Shown here piece by piece: positions 21,636 through 31,257 of a DNA stretch of 64,000 bases (positions are counted from its first letter, which is position 1; each line of letters starts with the position of its first letter). The DNA lies in assembly GCA_951799405.1 (NCBI GenBank), contig OX637354.1:62001-126000 (forward strand). Reading direction: 5' to 3'. This DNA comes from Agapetus fuscipes. Taxonomy: Eukaryota > Arthropoda > Insecta > Trichoptera > Glossosomatidae. The translations under genes and the position numbers were made by a program. The notes under the pieces are model-generated. The model was not told the DNA's origin. It searched no databases and saw only the letters and a program-made list of their open reading frames with translations.

Positions 21636-22151
21636 TTATATTTTTTATGGTTTGTGTATTAACACAATGAAAATTCATGTTTTTTTGGTTGTTATTTAAT
21701 TAGATAACACCTTTTTAAAACTTTAAACCACTGTTTATTTTCACAAATATAAAATATATTAAAAAATTACTAATTCTTAAATATTTCAAATATTACGAAC
21801 GTTTTCGACCATATTGGTCATCTTCAGGTAGTAAAAATTTTACAAAGTTTTTAAAAATAGTCAATATGTTAGTCAAGTAGGTAAAATAAAATGAATAAAT
21901 AAATATAAGAATATAAATTCATTTTATTTATTCATTTTATTTTACCTACTTGACTAACATATTGACTATTTTTAAAAACTTTGTAAAATTTTTACTACCT
22001 GAAGATGACCAATATGGTCGAAAACGTTCGTAATATTTGAAATATTTAAGAATTAGTAATTTTTTAATATATTTTATATTTGTGAAAATAAACAGTGGTT
22101 TAAAGTTTTAAAAAGGTGTTATCTAATTAAATAACAACCAAAAAAAAAAAA
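21636..22151 (-). mobile_element. FB element, near-perfect palindrome
   Basis: Two arms of about 215 bp (from 21680 and to 22147) are almost exact reverse complements around a ~20-bp centre at 21910. Each arm carries CTGAAGATGACC, a 5-nt loop and GGTCGAAAACG, resembling a hammerhead-ribozyme core. An arm-external tail (GTGTATTAACACAATG) lies at 21640-21665 and orients the element to minus. Perfect 12-bp duplication TCAATATATTGA at 21624-21635 and 22152-22163. Confidence 0.85.
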
Positions 22152-22163
22152 TCAATATATTGA

Positions 22164-22796
22164 ATTCTCAAACGGCGAGAAAATGAGTTTAAAAAAAACC
22201 TTAACAAAAGTCCTTTACAACTACAATTGTGTCTGTATTCTAAATCCATACTTAATGCTACATAAACGACGATACGCTCTTTTTCCATCGATACTTTACA
22301 TCGCATTTCATTAACAACATAAAGGACTTTGTGGTTGAATATTTTGTATTTTCTAAAAACCAATATTTCCCCCTTCCCTCCCACCTGCAACGAGATGATT
22401 TATTTCCATACACTCCTCTCTGCTGCAACCACGCTCTGAATGGTTGTTTTTGTATTGCTAGAATATTCTTCCGTAAAAAACACGCACACATGTACGTTTC
22501 CCTTTACAGAACGTGAACTGTAAAAACTGCAGATTCCACCATGACGGCCCCGGGATATGTAAATTGTAAAATGAAGAACATGGAAAAAGGGATCTGAAAA
22601 AAAAACAAACATGAACGAAAGTGAAAAAAAATCATTTTTTTTTTTTTGAGAAACAATTTGAAAGTCTACAGAATTTAAATTGGAAAATTTTGGTCGTTAA
22701 AAATATTCCATAAAAAAGGTCAAATGGTCGTTTTAAGTATCATCTTTTTTTTTGGATTGGACAAAATTCTCGAAGTTTCTTTGGAAACGTATCCAA
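22164..22796. other. unassigned
   Basis: Low-complexity A/T runs at 22600-22680. No supported exon, although several short frames exist. Confidence 0.35.
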
Positions 22797-22915
22797 AAAC
22801 GCTTACAGTGTAACTTCTTGCCTGCGTTATCCGTGGCGGGGTCGCATGTGGTGATTTGGGACCCATTTATTTTTACGGATAAGGGGACCGGCCTCACACC
22901 AACCATTTTAATTAA
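22797..22915 (-). repeat. SINE-1 3' half
   Basis: GTGTAACTTCTTGCCTGCG, GTCGCATGTGGTGA, then GGACCGGCCTCACACCAACC. Confidence 0.75.
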
Positions 22916-23092
22916 CTTAGCGGTGACCAAATCTCAATACAGGCATATACTTATTTCCAACTCAAATGATTACAAAGCAAACATCCTAGATTCGCTATTT
23001 CTAGATTTAAGATGGTTGTAAACTTCAGCAGATCTTGATTAAGATCTGCAAGTAGCACTGCTGTGAATAAATTAATAGTTCCAAAACGATCT

Positions 23093-23420
23093 ATAATCTA
23101 TAATCTAAGTTGCAAGGATATATTATTTAAAGCTCTCAGATGTATGCCCACAAACCAACAAGTGTAGTTCGCGCTTACAAATGCTGAATGTGTACTTACA
23201 AATAAAATCCAAACCTCAAATGAACATAAGCCCCACAACTTTTGCCGACCTTCCCTGAAACAGGGGTGACATTGGCAAAGTGAACTATTTTTTACAGTAT
23301 GGGTGGTCAGCCTCATACCAACCTATAAGTCAAGGAATATGAATAATAAATTACATATTAATATAAAAAAGAACAAAACCTTACAAAGAAATCTATACAA
23401 AAAAAGTCAATCTAATAAAG
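23093..23420 (-). repeat. LINE-A 3' end without ORF
   Basis: Full tail (23093-23339) plus ~80 bp of LINE-A 3' UTR, matching 9898-9975, so this is a truncated LINE copy and not a free-standing tail. Confidence 0.8.
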
Positions 23421-23480
23421 CAAAATACTAGGATCGTGCCTTTTGCATAACCGGCCCTGTGCTGTAGAAGACCCTACCCC

Positions 23481-23698
23481 ACAGGTGCGTGCATAGAGTA
23501 TAGGCAAATACATTTCATAATTAATGTTTTCTCCCATTCCTCTAAAATAACTCATTTAAAATTGACTGAAGTGCTAAGGATGGCTCCAATAAAGTTTAAT
23601 TTTGATTTTTTAATCTAAATATCAAGCTTAAATGCGTGTTTTCCCATAAATTGCCTACCTATTAGGCGCATGTGCCTGTATGGTATGCACGCCCCTGC
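23481..23698. mobile_element. MITE-4 copy
   Basis: Ends are imperfect inverted repeats (CAGGTGCGTGCATAGAGTAT and its counterpart ATACCATACAGGC... read from the right). A reverse-complement homologue lies at 30794-31019. Confidence 0.7.
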
Positions 23699-23778
23699 TA
23701 CCCCATGAGCTTAGAGCTGTAGAGAGGGCAAGTGCGTTGAGGTCGGGATTGAAGACATGTTTGTTTCGGAGATGTTAT

Positions 23779-24064
23779 GGGGCTTCCACACGCTTGCCAA
23801 CCCATCACAAGTCAAGCGCACAGTGTGTCGTCTAGAACATGCTAGCTGGACAAAATTTTGTCTAATGGACTAATTTTGTCCAGCTAGCATGTTCTAGACG
23901 ACACACTGCACACTTGGCTTGTAGCTAAGCGCACAGTGTGTCGTCTAGAACATGCTAGCTGGACAAAATTAGTCCATTAGACAAAATTTTGTCCAGCTAG
24001 CATGTTCTAGACGACACACTGTGCGCTTGACTTGTGATGGGTTGGCAAGCGTGTGGAAGCCCCA
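23779..24064. mobile_element. doubly palindromic MITE
   Basis: The outer inverted repeat GGGGCTTCCACACGCTTGCC runs inward ~140 bp. Each half is itself a hairpin of ~43-bp arms containing GTGTGTCGTCTAGAACATGC, and the two hairpin spacers are complements of each other. It should fold as a cruciform with sub-hairpins. Confidence 0.85.
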
Positions 24065-24387
24065 TTACAGTTGAACAGTGCCCTTGCAGTGATTTATCAT
24101 AAAACGGCACTATGAATATTGTATTATTATTAAAATTGCAAGATAGATACATGATTGTGAATGTACTAGCACTGTGTTTTATTTCAAAATTCATATTTCA
24201 TTTTCTGGAAACAGGAACCTCCTTCTGTGTGCCTACCCACGCTTGGAATGATGTGCTCGTTATCCTATTTAAATATGTCTGCACAATTTATTTAAAAAAA
24301 ATTAAAGACAAAATACATTTAAAATCATTTTATTTTTCAATGAAAAAAAAAATTGACAAATGCCGTATTTTAATTGTAGTAAAAAAG
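24065..24387. other. AT-rich, nothing recognised
   Basis: This would lie downstream of the lysozyme stop. TTTATT words (minus-strand AATAAA) occur near 24283 and 24324 and could serve as poly(A) signals. Confidence 0.35.
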
Positions 24388-24515
24388 GTTAGTATGAGGT
24401 TAACTATCCGCATCATTGTCAAAAGGTTTTACACCTGTTTCATGGAAAAGTAGCAAGAGTTGCACAGAACAGCAAATGATTTCACATATCTTTGTTGCTT
24501 AGATGTTAGATGTGA
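24388..24515 (+). repeat. LINE-A tail in lysozyme 3' flank
   Basis: Diverged, internally deleted copy ending 21 bp from the lysozyme stop codon. It probably lies within the 3' UTR, antisense. Confidence 0.6.
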
Positions 24516-24535
24516 TTATCTGCAGATAAGGTAAT

Positions 24536-24675
24536 TTAGACTCCACACTCTGTCTTGAGGTTGGGCAGGCCAGTCTTGCAGTACTTGCCCCAGGCGTACC
24601 ACACGCTGAAGCCGTGGCGGGCGTGGATCTTCTTGGCGCAAGCAGATGCCTTCGTGATGTCGTCTGTCCTTAAAC
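24536..24675 (-). CDS. lysozyme exon 3
   Basis: Acceptor CTTCCAG|GTTTAAGG. Encodes [16 protein letters not shown], then [13 protein letters not shown] and the C-terminal TECGV, stop TAA at 24538-24536. Confidence 0.92.
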
Positions 24676-26337
24676 CTGGAAGATAATATTATCTGCAGTT
24701 AATTCATCTGATGTAACATCTTGCAAGATGCAAAGAAAGCTGGATATTCTCATCTCAAGATCCATGAGTAGATATCAAGTTTATTTGGAAACACAAATTA
24801 CAAAACCTAAATCTCCGTAAATAGTGAAAATTAAACTTTTTATTTTTACAAGTCAGCCCCACGTCAATCACTTATCTTGAAGTAAGAGCTTCCTTGCTCT
24901 AGAGCAAACTCTTGTGACAACTGAGTAGACTTGGTCGGTGTAATAATTTTGGTTTTGAAATAAATATTGAAGCATTTATAGCATCCTTGGTGGGGATTAA
25001 GCCCCTGCAACCTGGATCGGAATATAAGCACTGTATCAACTAGACTGTGATCCGGTAAACCAGGTGGGGATTTTGTAGAGATCCTGTCTTGAGAATGAGC
25101 CATGGAAGCCTCGCACACATCGTAGCTAGTGAGGTGGCAATAGGTCATCGCATCACTGGCAGACCTCTAGCAGGTAGATAGATACATAACTGGACATAAA
25201 CAGTCCTTAGTCTAGTAGTTAACGCTTTGGGCTCGTGATTGTAAGGTATTGGGCTCGAAACCTGGCAATCCTTAAAATATATTTCATTTTTCAAATATGC
25301 TCGCTTGAATTCTTTTTGGCTGATAACCTCAACCAATAATTAAAAATAAAATATTTATTAAAGACCCTTCAAAGAACAAATTAAATATAAATAAATTTTA
25401 AGCTTTACAAGTTCCGTACAAAAATAATAACAATAATAGTACATTTAAACAAAATAAAAAAATAAAAAGATTTGAACATGAGGAAGTTCAGTAAGAAGTG
25501 AAGTCAGGGTCTTACTCTCGCAGGTGCAGCTGCAGTCCCCTCCCACCACTCCTGACTTGCACCAGTACTTGTCGTTGATCTGGAATAGACCCCAGTCGTA
25601 GGAGCCGTTGGTGTTGGGACCTCCCTTGGCGTTTGTGTTGCTCTTACTCTCGTTCTCGATCAGGCAGACCCCTGGAAATATAATAAAACTGTGAACCTTG
25701 TACTGACAGATATTGGTGTAGGAAAAAATTGTCATCAGAATCATATTGAGGCTTCAATAAAACGTTTTTAATTCAAAGATCCATTCAGCCTTACAGCAAC
25801 TGGGTCTTGAATGAGAATCGACGCTTTATAGTGACGACCAAGCTCGTAAAATTTTTAGCCGATGCTCAGTTGGTAGAATGCTTGCATTCTATGCCGAGAA
25901 CAATAGTTTGATCCCCACCGAGGGTGTCAGAAATGATTTCTCGTTTCGGTGTCTATTTTAAAAACTCAAAATAAACGGCAAGGTGTACTCAGTCTTCACA
26001 AGGAATGAGAACCCGGGAGCTGGAAAACCCCCACTTCACTTGAAAATGGTTGGTGTAAGGCCGGCCCGTTTTAGCGTAAAAAATTGGTCCTAAATCGCCA
26101 CATGTATACACTTCGGGGATAACGCAGGCAGGAACTACTCCTACACTATATGTGTAGCTTAGTTGCGTTTGCGTTCCGTAGAAGCAGTGAGAAGGAAGTG
26201 GGCTTACAGCTTTCCAGCTGGGTTCTCGGGAAGTTCTGCTTGAGGAGTTCCTTGGCCAGCTCGCATCTCGTGAAGATCTTGGCTGAGGTGGACTGGAAGA
26301 CCAGGAAGCAGCAGAGAGACAACAGGATGAACTTCAT
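24536..26337 (-). CDS. C-type lysozyme, three exons (complete)
   Basis: Exons 26337-26208, 25671-25516 and 24675-24536 join in frame (phase 1 at both junctions, GT-AG introns) into 141 residues. Residues 1-19 form a signal peptide ending ...STSA, giving a 122-residue mature enzyme starting KIFTRCELA, as in insect lysozymes. Catalytic Glu32 (in WVCLIENES) and Asp50 (in [10 protein letters not shown]) of the mature chain are present, so it should hydrolyse peptidoglycan and be secreted as an immune or digestive enzyme. All eight conserved cysteines are found (6, 27, 62, 71, 75, 89, 109, 120) plus an extra Cys73. It has its own TATA box. Both introns hold SINEs. It is antisense to, and possibly nested in, allatostatin-C. 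Confidence 0.93.
24838..25057 (-). repeat. old SINE-1 in lysozyme intron 2
   Basis: Diverged: TTTTATTTTTACAAGTCAGCC at the left, body with GTTTTGAAATAAATATTGAAGC, head near 25050. Confidence 0.6.
25190..25340 (+). repeat. SINE-2 head and body in lysozyme intron 2
   Basis: CCTTAGTCTAGTAGTTAACG, B-box-like GGCTCGAAACCTGG and the ATATTTCATTTTTCAAATATG segment. 3' part missing. Confidence 0.7.
25516..25671 (-). CDS. lysozyme exon 2
   Basis: Acceptor TTTCCAG|GGGTC, donor GAGA|GTAAGA. Carries both catalytic acids and five cysteines, including the unusual CSCTC cluster. Confidence 0.92.
25778..26172 (+). repeat. composite SINE-2/SINE-1 in lysozyme intron 1
   Basis: SINE-2 body to AAGCTCGTA (25852) is fused to a SINE-1 head (GATGCTCAGTTGGTAG), followed by a full SINE-1 body and tail ending about 36 bp from the exon 1 donor. 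Same junction as at 7642. Confidence 0.75.
26208..26337 (-). CDS. lysozyme exon 1
   Basis: 130 coding bases from the ATG at 26337-26335. The start was chosen because the hydrophobic run [14 protein letters not shown] begins there, whereas the upstream in-frame Met precedes a polar stretch. Donor: AGCT|GTAAGC. Confidence 0.92.
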
Positions 26338-26405
26338 GGTGAGAGGACGCTGGTGCTGGTGACTTCTACACACTAAATGTACAGCCAATCCTCAAGTACT
26401 GGGCA

Positions 26406-26413
26406 TATTTATA
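26406..26413 (-). promoter_or_regulatory. lysozyme TATA box
   Basis: TATAAATA on the minus strand, 69 bp from its far edge to the start codon. A start site ~30 bp downstream would leave a 5' UTR of roughly 40 bp. Inferred from spacing only. Confidence 0.65.
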
Positions 26414-26475
26414 TGGTTTCAAATAGAAGAGCCGAACTCAAATCCAAATTATGCTAAAAAAAACTAACCTACGCA

Positions 26476-26775
26476 TATAACAATAATAATATTTGGATGA
26501 TTTACTTGGTGAGCGCTGTTTTTGTGTGTATTACACATCAAGAGCCCTCTGCGAGCTTGGTCGTTGCTGTAGAAAGCGCCAATTTTCAAGCAAGACGCAG
26601 TTGCTGTAAGGCTGGATGGACCTTTAGTGACTGGTCTTTGGTAAAGGTGTATGAACTTTTCAACCAGCGAAAAGCGTATTTGAAAATATAAGTGGTATAT
26701 TTTTTGTGCTCCGCCGGGATTCGAACCCACAACCCTCCATTTACGAATCAGAAGTGTTAACCATTAGACTACGCT
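26476..26775 (-). repeat. SINE-2a, full length
   Basis: (AAT)n tail at the left to the tRNA-like head (GGGATTCGAACCCAC, TTAACCATTAGACTACG) at the right. It begins ~60 bp upstream of the lysozyme TATA box. Confidence 0.85.
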
Positions 26776-26810
26776 TAAGTAGTAAGTTACTTAGTTAACC
26801 TCTAGACTAC

Positions 26811-27141
26811 GTAACTTCTTGCCGTGTTCTCTTGGAGGGGTCGCATATGGCGAGTAAACCTATTTATTTGTATAGGTAAGGGGGCCGGCCTTACACCAAA
26901 CAATTTTGCCAAGTGCGGATTTCCAGCTCCCAATAGGGTCGGTACTCATTTCTTGTGAAGGCTGAGTAGGCCTTGTCGGTGTTTTATTTATTTGAAATTA
27001 AATATTTGAATTGAAATAATTTTTATTAGTTTGAAATGAACACCGAAAGTGGAAATCATTTCTGACGATCCTCAATGGGATTCGAACTCGAGCTCTCGGC
27101 ATGGAATGCAAGCACTCTAGCAACTGAGCTATCAACCAGGT
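26811..27141 (-). repeat. SINE-1, near full length
   Basis: GTAACTTCTTGCCGTGTTC at the left, head GGGATTCGAACTCGAGC and ACTGAGCTATCAACCAG at the right. Small internal insertion near 26990-27030. Confidence 0.85.
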
Positions 27142-27569
27142 CACTTATTTTGGCTTACTTAATAAGTCTTGTCATACATCGATGTAATTAAAATGAGGGT
27201 CCATTCTGTAGACTACATAGCATTACTCGTATACTTCTCCAGTCCGTCCCACGTTTTGTTTCAAAGCTGTAAATCATTTCAGGAGTATTGAAGATATTAA
27301 AAAATTTACAATTTTAAATAATATTTGCAGAAATGAGGAGGTTACTATTTAAAGACGTTTATGATTGTTTTACTGGAACTATTATTTAAATAAAATACAA
27401 GTGTTTTTATTACAAAAAAACAAGTCAGTCATTTTCGCATGTGTAATGCTCTACATAGATGAACATGTGACATTCATGCGGGACAACATTCAAGACGCTT
27501 TGAATTATGAATGGCATCCAAAATTTTCACTCAAGCAAATCTAGATCTAATTTGTGCATACAAAGTATG
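27142..27569. other. unassigned
   Basis: Nothing recognised. Confidence 0.4.
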
Positions 27570-27778
27570 TATTTCCTTGACTTATAGTTTGGTAGGAGGC
27601 TGACCATCCGTGCTATAAAAATGGTTGATTGCCAATGTCACCCCTGTTGCAGGGAAGGACGGTAAAAGTTGCTAAGTGTTTGTTCATTTGTGGCTTGGTT
27701 TTTGAATTCTCAGTTGTACACATGCAGAATTTGTAAGCGAGAACTTACACTGTTTGTGAGCATGCATTTAATATCACC
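27570..27778 (+). repeat. LINE-A tail copy
   Basis: Starts TTGACTTATAGTTTGGTAGG. Final AGATT repeats missing. Confidence 0.8.
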
Positions 27779-27792
27779 ACCTTAAAGGTAGA

Positions 27793-27915
27793 GTGACGAT
27801 TTGTTGAATCAGGGTCGTTGGTATTGTCAATAGGACACGGCACAGGTGGGGTTCGAACCAGTGCTAGTGTAGATAACGTAAATTCGAGTTCTAACGCCTC
27901 ATCCTTTGGCTATCC
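27793..27915 (-). repeat. SINE-3 variant head
   Basis: Minus-strand tRNA-like head: B box GGGGTTCGAACCAG and GGCTATCCTAGCGCC at the right, as in the 19592 copy. Confidence 0.65.
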
Positions 27916-27919
27916 TAGC

Positions 27920-28290
27920 GCCCCCCCCCCCCCCCCCCATGTGTGAATTCCCCCCCTGTGTGATTTCCCCATTGTTTTCTTTCCCTTCTTGTATGAATTC
28001 CCCCGTTGTGTGAATTCCACCATTGTTTGAATTCCCTTCTTGTGTGAATTCCCCCCTTGTGTAAATTCCCCCCTTGTGTGAATTCCCCCTTGTGTGAATT
28101 TCCCCATTGTTTTAATTCCCTTCTTGTGTGAATTCCCCCTTGTGTGAACTCCCCCGTTGTGTGAATTCCCCCATTGTTTGAATTCCCTTCTTGTGTGAAT
28201 TCCCCCCGTGTGAATTCCCCCCTTGTGTGAATTCCCCCATTGTTTGAATTCACTTCTTGTGGGAGCTCCCCGCTTGTGTGAACTCTCCTC
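27920..28290. repeat. poly-C tract and ~17-18-bp minisatellite
   Basis: About 19 C residues precede some twenty degenerate units of GTGTGAATTCCCCCCTT. Frames across it give artificial histidine/glycine/threonine repeats on the minus strand and are not genes. Confidence 0.92.
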
Positions 28291-28312
28291 GATCATATAA
28301 ATACATGATTGA

Positions 28313-28580
28313 AGGGAATGGCCGGTGTTATGGCCAAGAGAGCCAAGTGGGCTGATCTTGCTAGCGTGTTTGGAATGGAATAAAGTTGGTTCGATTCCCG
28401 CTTAGGTCATTTGACCATAACTTTTACCCTGGTTCAACAGATGTTATTGGGTAATTATTAATTAATAGTTCATTAAAATAAACCATACTGAATTATTAAT
28501 TGATGATATAAATACCTGTTTCTGGCCAGGCAGAATAGGTTGGTGAATTGCATTCCTATTCACAAATCTATTAAAAAAAA
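28313..28580 (+). repeat. SINE-3, full length
   Basis: Leu/Ser-like head (GCCAAGTGGGCTGATC, B box GGTTCGATTCCCG), body CCCTGGTTCAACAGATG, end GGTTGGTGAATTGCATTCC and an A-run. Confidence 0.85.
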
Positions 28581-28856
28581 AAAACAACAACTTTATACTT
28601 GGGGTACAGGGCTATCAAATTCGACAAAAAAACATCACACAAGAACGTTGAATGTGAAGCGTGCGTGTGTGAGCAGACTGAGAGGTATCCGCTGATACAC
28701 ACGAGTACACTTGCACCGTCTGTTGTAACTGATTCTAATTTATATGTTTGTTTTAGATTGTTTACTTTCATTACATTAGTGAATGATGTGTGTGCGCTAC
28801 AAGAATGTGATCAGATGGTGTGGACGTGTGGAAAGAATGAACGAGGCGAGAAATAA
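28581..28856 (+). other. unassigned with LINE-B scrap at the end
   Basis: 28793-28856 matches LINE-B (GAATGTGATCAGATGGTGTGG, GTGGAAAGAATGAACGA) out of frame. The preceding 170 bp are unrecognised although an open frame spans them. Confidence 0.4.
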
Positions 28857-28928
28857 ATATAAAAAGAATAACAATACAATGATTGTAAATCATGCTAAAA
28901 AAGTTTTTCTTTTCTGGAAAATTATTGT

Positions 28929-29090
28929 TGCCTCATAGGTTGGGCACCAGTATATAAAGTACTATGAGGCTGACCACCCATGCTATAAATATCAGTTCAC
29001 TTTTTTACTGTTACAAGATTTGCCATTCCCCGATTTCTCTAAACAAATCTTTAAAATTGGGCCTGTTTGTAAGTGCACACAGAGTAAACC
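28929..29090 (+). repeat. old LINE-A tail copy
   Basis: Two abutting starts (TCATAGGTTGG, then TATGAGGCTGACCACCC). 3' part lost. Confidence 0.6.
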
Positions 29091-29174
29091 TCAAATATTA
29101 TGTAATTTCAGGTTTAGACTTTTCAATATTTTCGTAATTCTTATTTAGTTACCTCGGCAAAATAAATTACTTTC

Positions 29175-29400
29175 AAGATGGTTTACGTGGTGAGCGCTGT
29201 TTTTGTGGAAATCACATCTCAAGAGCCCTCTGCGTGGTTGTGCGTCGGTAGTCAGCACCAATTTTTGATGAAGTCAGATGATTTATTCATCACAGCAAAT
29301 GGCATATTCAAGAATATTTCTTTACTGCTCCACTAAAAATCGAACCCACGACCTCCCGTTATGAATCTGTAGCGTTATTCACTAGGCTACGGACCGTTCT
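29175..29400 (-). repeat. SINE-2a with internal deletion
   Basis: GTGAGCGCTGTTTTTGTGG at the left, head CACTAGGCTACGGACCG at the right. Middle shortened. Confidence 0.75.
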
Positions 29401-29607
29401 AAATTTAATATTGCTGTTTATTCACAGGTATTTTCTTTGCCTTGTAAAATTTTCCTCAAAGTCCTTCAAATCAAAACCGTATTTTTATCTTACATAACAA
29501 ATTCTTCCTCATGTAACGAACACGTTTTTTTGTAAATATGAAAGCTAATTGGCAAAATCTCATAAATAATTTCATCTTTTGAACCTTCCATAATTGCCTT
29601 TTGAAAC
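29401..29607. other. unassigned
   Basis: AT-rich flank of the hAT element. Confidence 0.4.
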
Positions 29608-29615
29608 GTTTAAGC

Positions 29616-30023
29616 CAGGGGTGCCCAACATAATATTGTAGAAGCCAAGTTTAGTATTTTTGTAATTTTCGCTAACACTTCGGACTCTGAATGGAAGTTT
29701 GCCGGCCCCCTTACCCGTAAAAAAAGCAGGTCCCGAATCGCCACATGTGACTCCTTCGGGGTTAACGCAGGCAAGAAGTTACACTATATGTGTAGCTTAG
29801 TTGCGTAGTGGGTAAAATTCATACGCAAAAATTTTGTCGACCACCGGGGGGAGGGAGGTAAGAGCGTGTGTAGACATGCAATTTTAAGATGTCGTTGTTT
29901 TCTTACCGATGATTTTTTGAATGATTGAACTATTAGCGCAATATCTGTTGATGTCGTCGCTGGCCGGATGAAGGACTTACGCGGCCACGTTGTGGCCCGC
30001 GGGCCGTATGTTGGCCAGGCCTG
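29616..30023. mobile_element. non-autonomous hAT element
   Basis: Ends CAGGGGTGCCCAACATA and TATGTTGGCCAGGCCTG are imperfect inverted repeats of the hAT type. GTTTAAGC occurs at 29608-29615 and again at 30024-30031, a perfect 8-bp target duplication, the hAT hallmark. There is no transposase. GC-rich right end with GGCCCGCGGGCC. Confidence 0.9.
29697..29809 (+). repeat. SINE-1 3' part inside the hAT element
   Basis: TTACCCGTAAAAAAAGCAGG, TCGCCACATGTGACTCC, TATGTGTAGCTTAGTTGCG. Confidence 0.8.
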
Positions 30024-30031
30024 GTTTAAGC

Positions 30032-30391
30032 AACCCTCACACGGGCAACAATTTCATTTTCTGTTTAGTTTGCTCAAAAAGAAGCACATAATGACGTCAT
30101 GCAAGGAGCGCTTTTTTTATTAAGCGCTTTTTTGATTAAGCGCTCTTTTGATAATTGCGCTCATAACGAGATTTCGGATATTACGAGAGAGATTATAACA
30201 TTTTTTAATGATTCACATATTTTTTGTGCGCAGTACGGCTTAATTCAATTTTTCACATTTTCCCCAAAAATAATGAAAACATATTTCAACTTATATAATT
30301 TTTGGAAAGTTTTTTTGGAGGTCAATTTTCAAATCGAATTAAAATGTTTAAATTATGTATACAAAATCAAATCAAATCTCTGACCTTGCAT
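30032..30391. other. unassigned, short direct repeats
   Basis: ATTAAGCGCTTTTTTG-like units repeat two to three times at 30108-30150. The rest is AT-rich. The open frame at 30099-30383 has no protein-like features. Confidence 0.4.
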
Positions 30392-30651
30392 TTAATCTAA
30401 TTTAATATAATCTATCTAATCTTAGTTGCAAAGATATGTAACATTGGGGTTTCACACTACATGCATTCTCACAAGCAGACACGTACAAGTTCGCGCTTGC
30501 GCATGCTGCATGTGAACCTATAATATAGAAACCAAGTCTCAAATACACCCTGCAACTCCTGCCGACCTTCCCTGTAATAGGAGTGACATTGGCAAAGTGA
30601 ACTATTTTCTACAACATGGGTGGTCAGCCGCATACCAACCTATAAGTCAAG
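30392..30651 (-). repeat. LINE-A 3' tail copy
   Basis: (TAATC)n at the left to CCAACCTATAAGTCAAGG at the right. Confidence 0.85.
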
Positions 30652-30721
30652 GAATGAATTTCAAAAAATCCCAAATTTTCTGAAAATATACAAAATAAAA
30701 TGTAAACACACTATATTATCT

Positions 30722-30790
30722 TGTACTTGTACATGTATCTAAATGCCATTCAGCTAAGGGTGGCTAGTACCTGCGCATATGTGTCTCTAC
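30722..30790 (-). repeat. LINE-B variant tail scrap
   Basis: AAATGCCATTCAGCTAAGGG and GGCTAGTACCTGCGC. Confidence 0.55.
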
Positions 30791-30793
30791 TTA

Positions 30794-31019
30794 ACAGGGG
30801 TTTGCATCCTATACAGGCAAATGCGCCTAATAGAAAGGCAATATATGGTAAAAAAAAACCCTATAAGCTTGATATTCAGTTTTAAAAATTCAAAATTTTA
30901 GTTTGATTGGAGCCATCGTTAGCACTTTAGTCAATTTCAAATGAGTTATTTTAAAGGAATGGGATAATTTTTTTTTTTTTTCTGAAATGTATTTGCCTAT
31001 ACCCTATGCACGCGCCTGC
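30794..31019. mobile_element. MITE-4 copy
   Basis: Reverse-complement homologue of 23481-23698; ends ACAGGGGTTTGCATCCTATA and CCTATGCACGCGCCTGC. Confidence 0.75.
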
Positions 31020-31034
31020 CACTTAGTTCTATCA

Positions 31035-31222
31035 TTGCGAATAAGAAAGATTGCAGATGACTGGAAACTTTAGAGTGAAATAAAGAGAAGAGGTTGCAGG
31101 AGAGAGTGATGAATGTCGAGGAAATCAAAGACGTTTGCAAGGACAGTAAAAAGTGTAGACACATCTGCAGAGATACTGGCCACCCCTAGCGAAATGCCGG
31201 CTGGATACAAGTACAACGTTGC
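31035..31222 (+). pseudogene. LINE-B variant 3' end
   Basis: Codons for the last ~50 residues (EEIKDVCKDSKKCRHIC), then CTGGCCACCCCTAGCG and a GATACAAGTACAAC tail. Confidence 0.65.
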
Positions 31223-31257
31223 TAAGGACCAAGGTCACATATAAGTTTCACGTTTCG

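Noticed and set aside
27910..28296. Minus-strand frames with repeating histidine, threonine and glycine
   Set aside because: They translate the GTGTGAATTCCCCCC minisatellite and poly-C tract. Period and frame are accidental.
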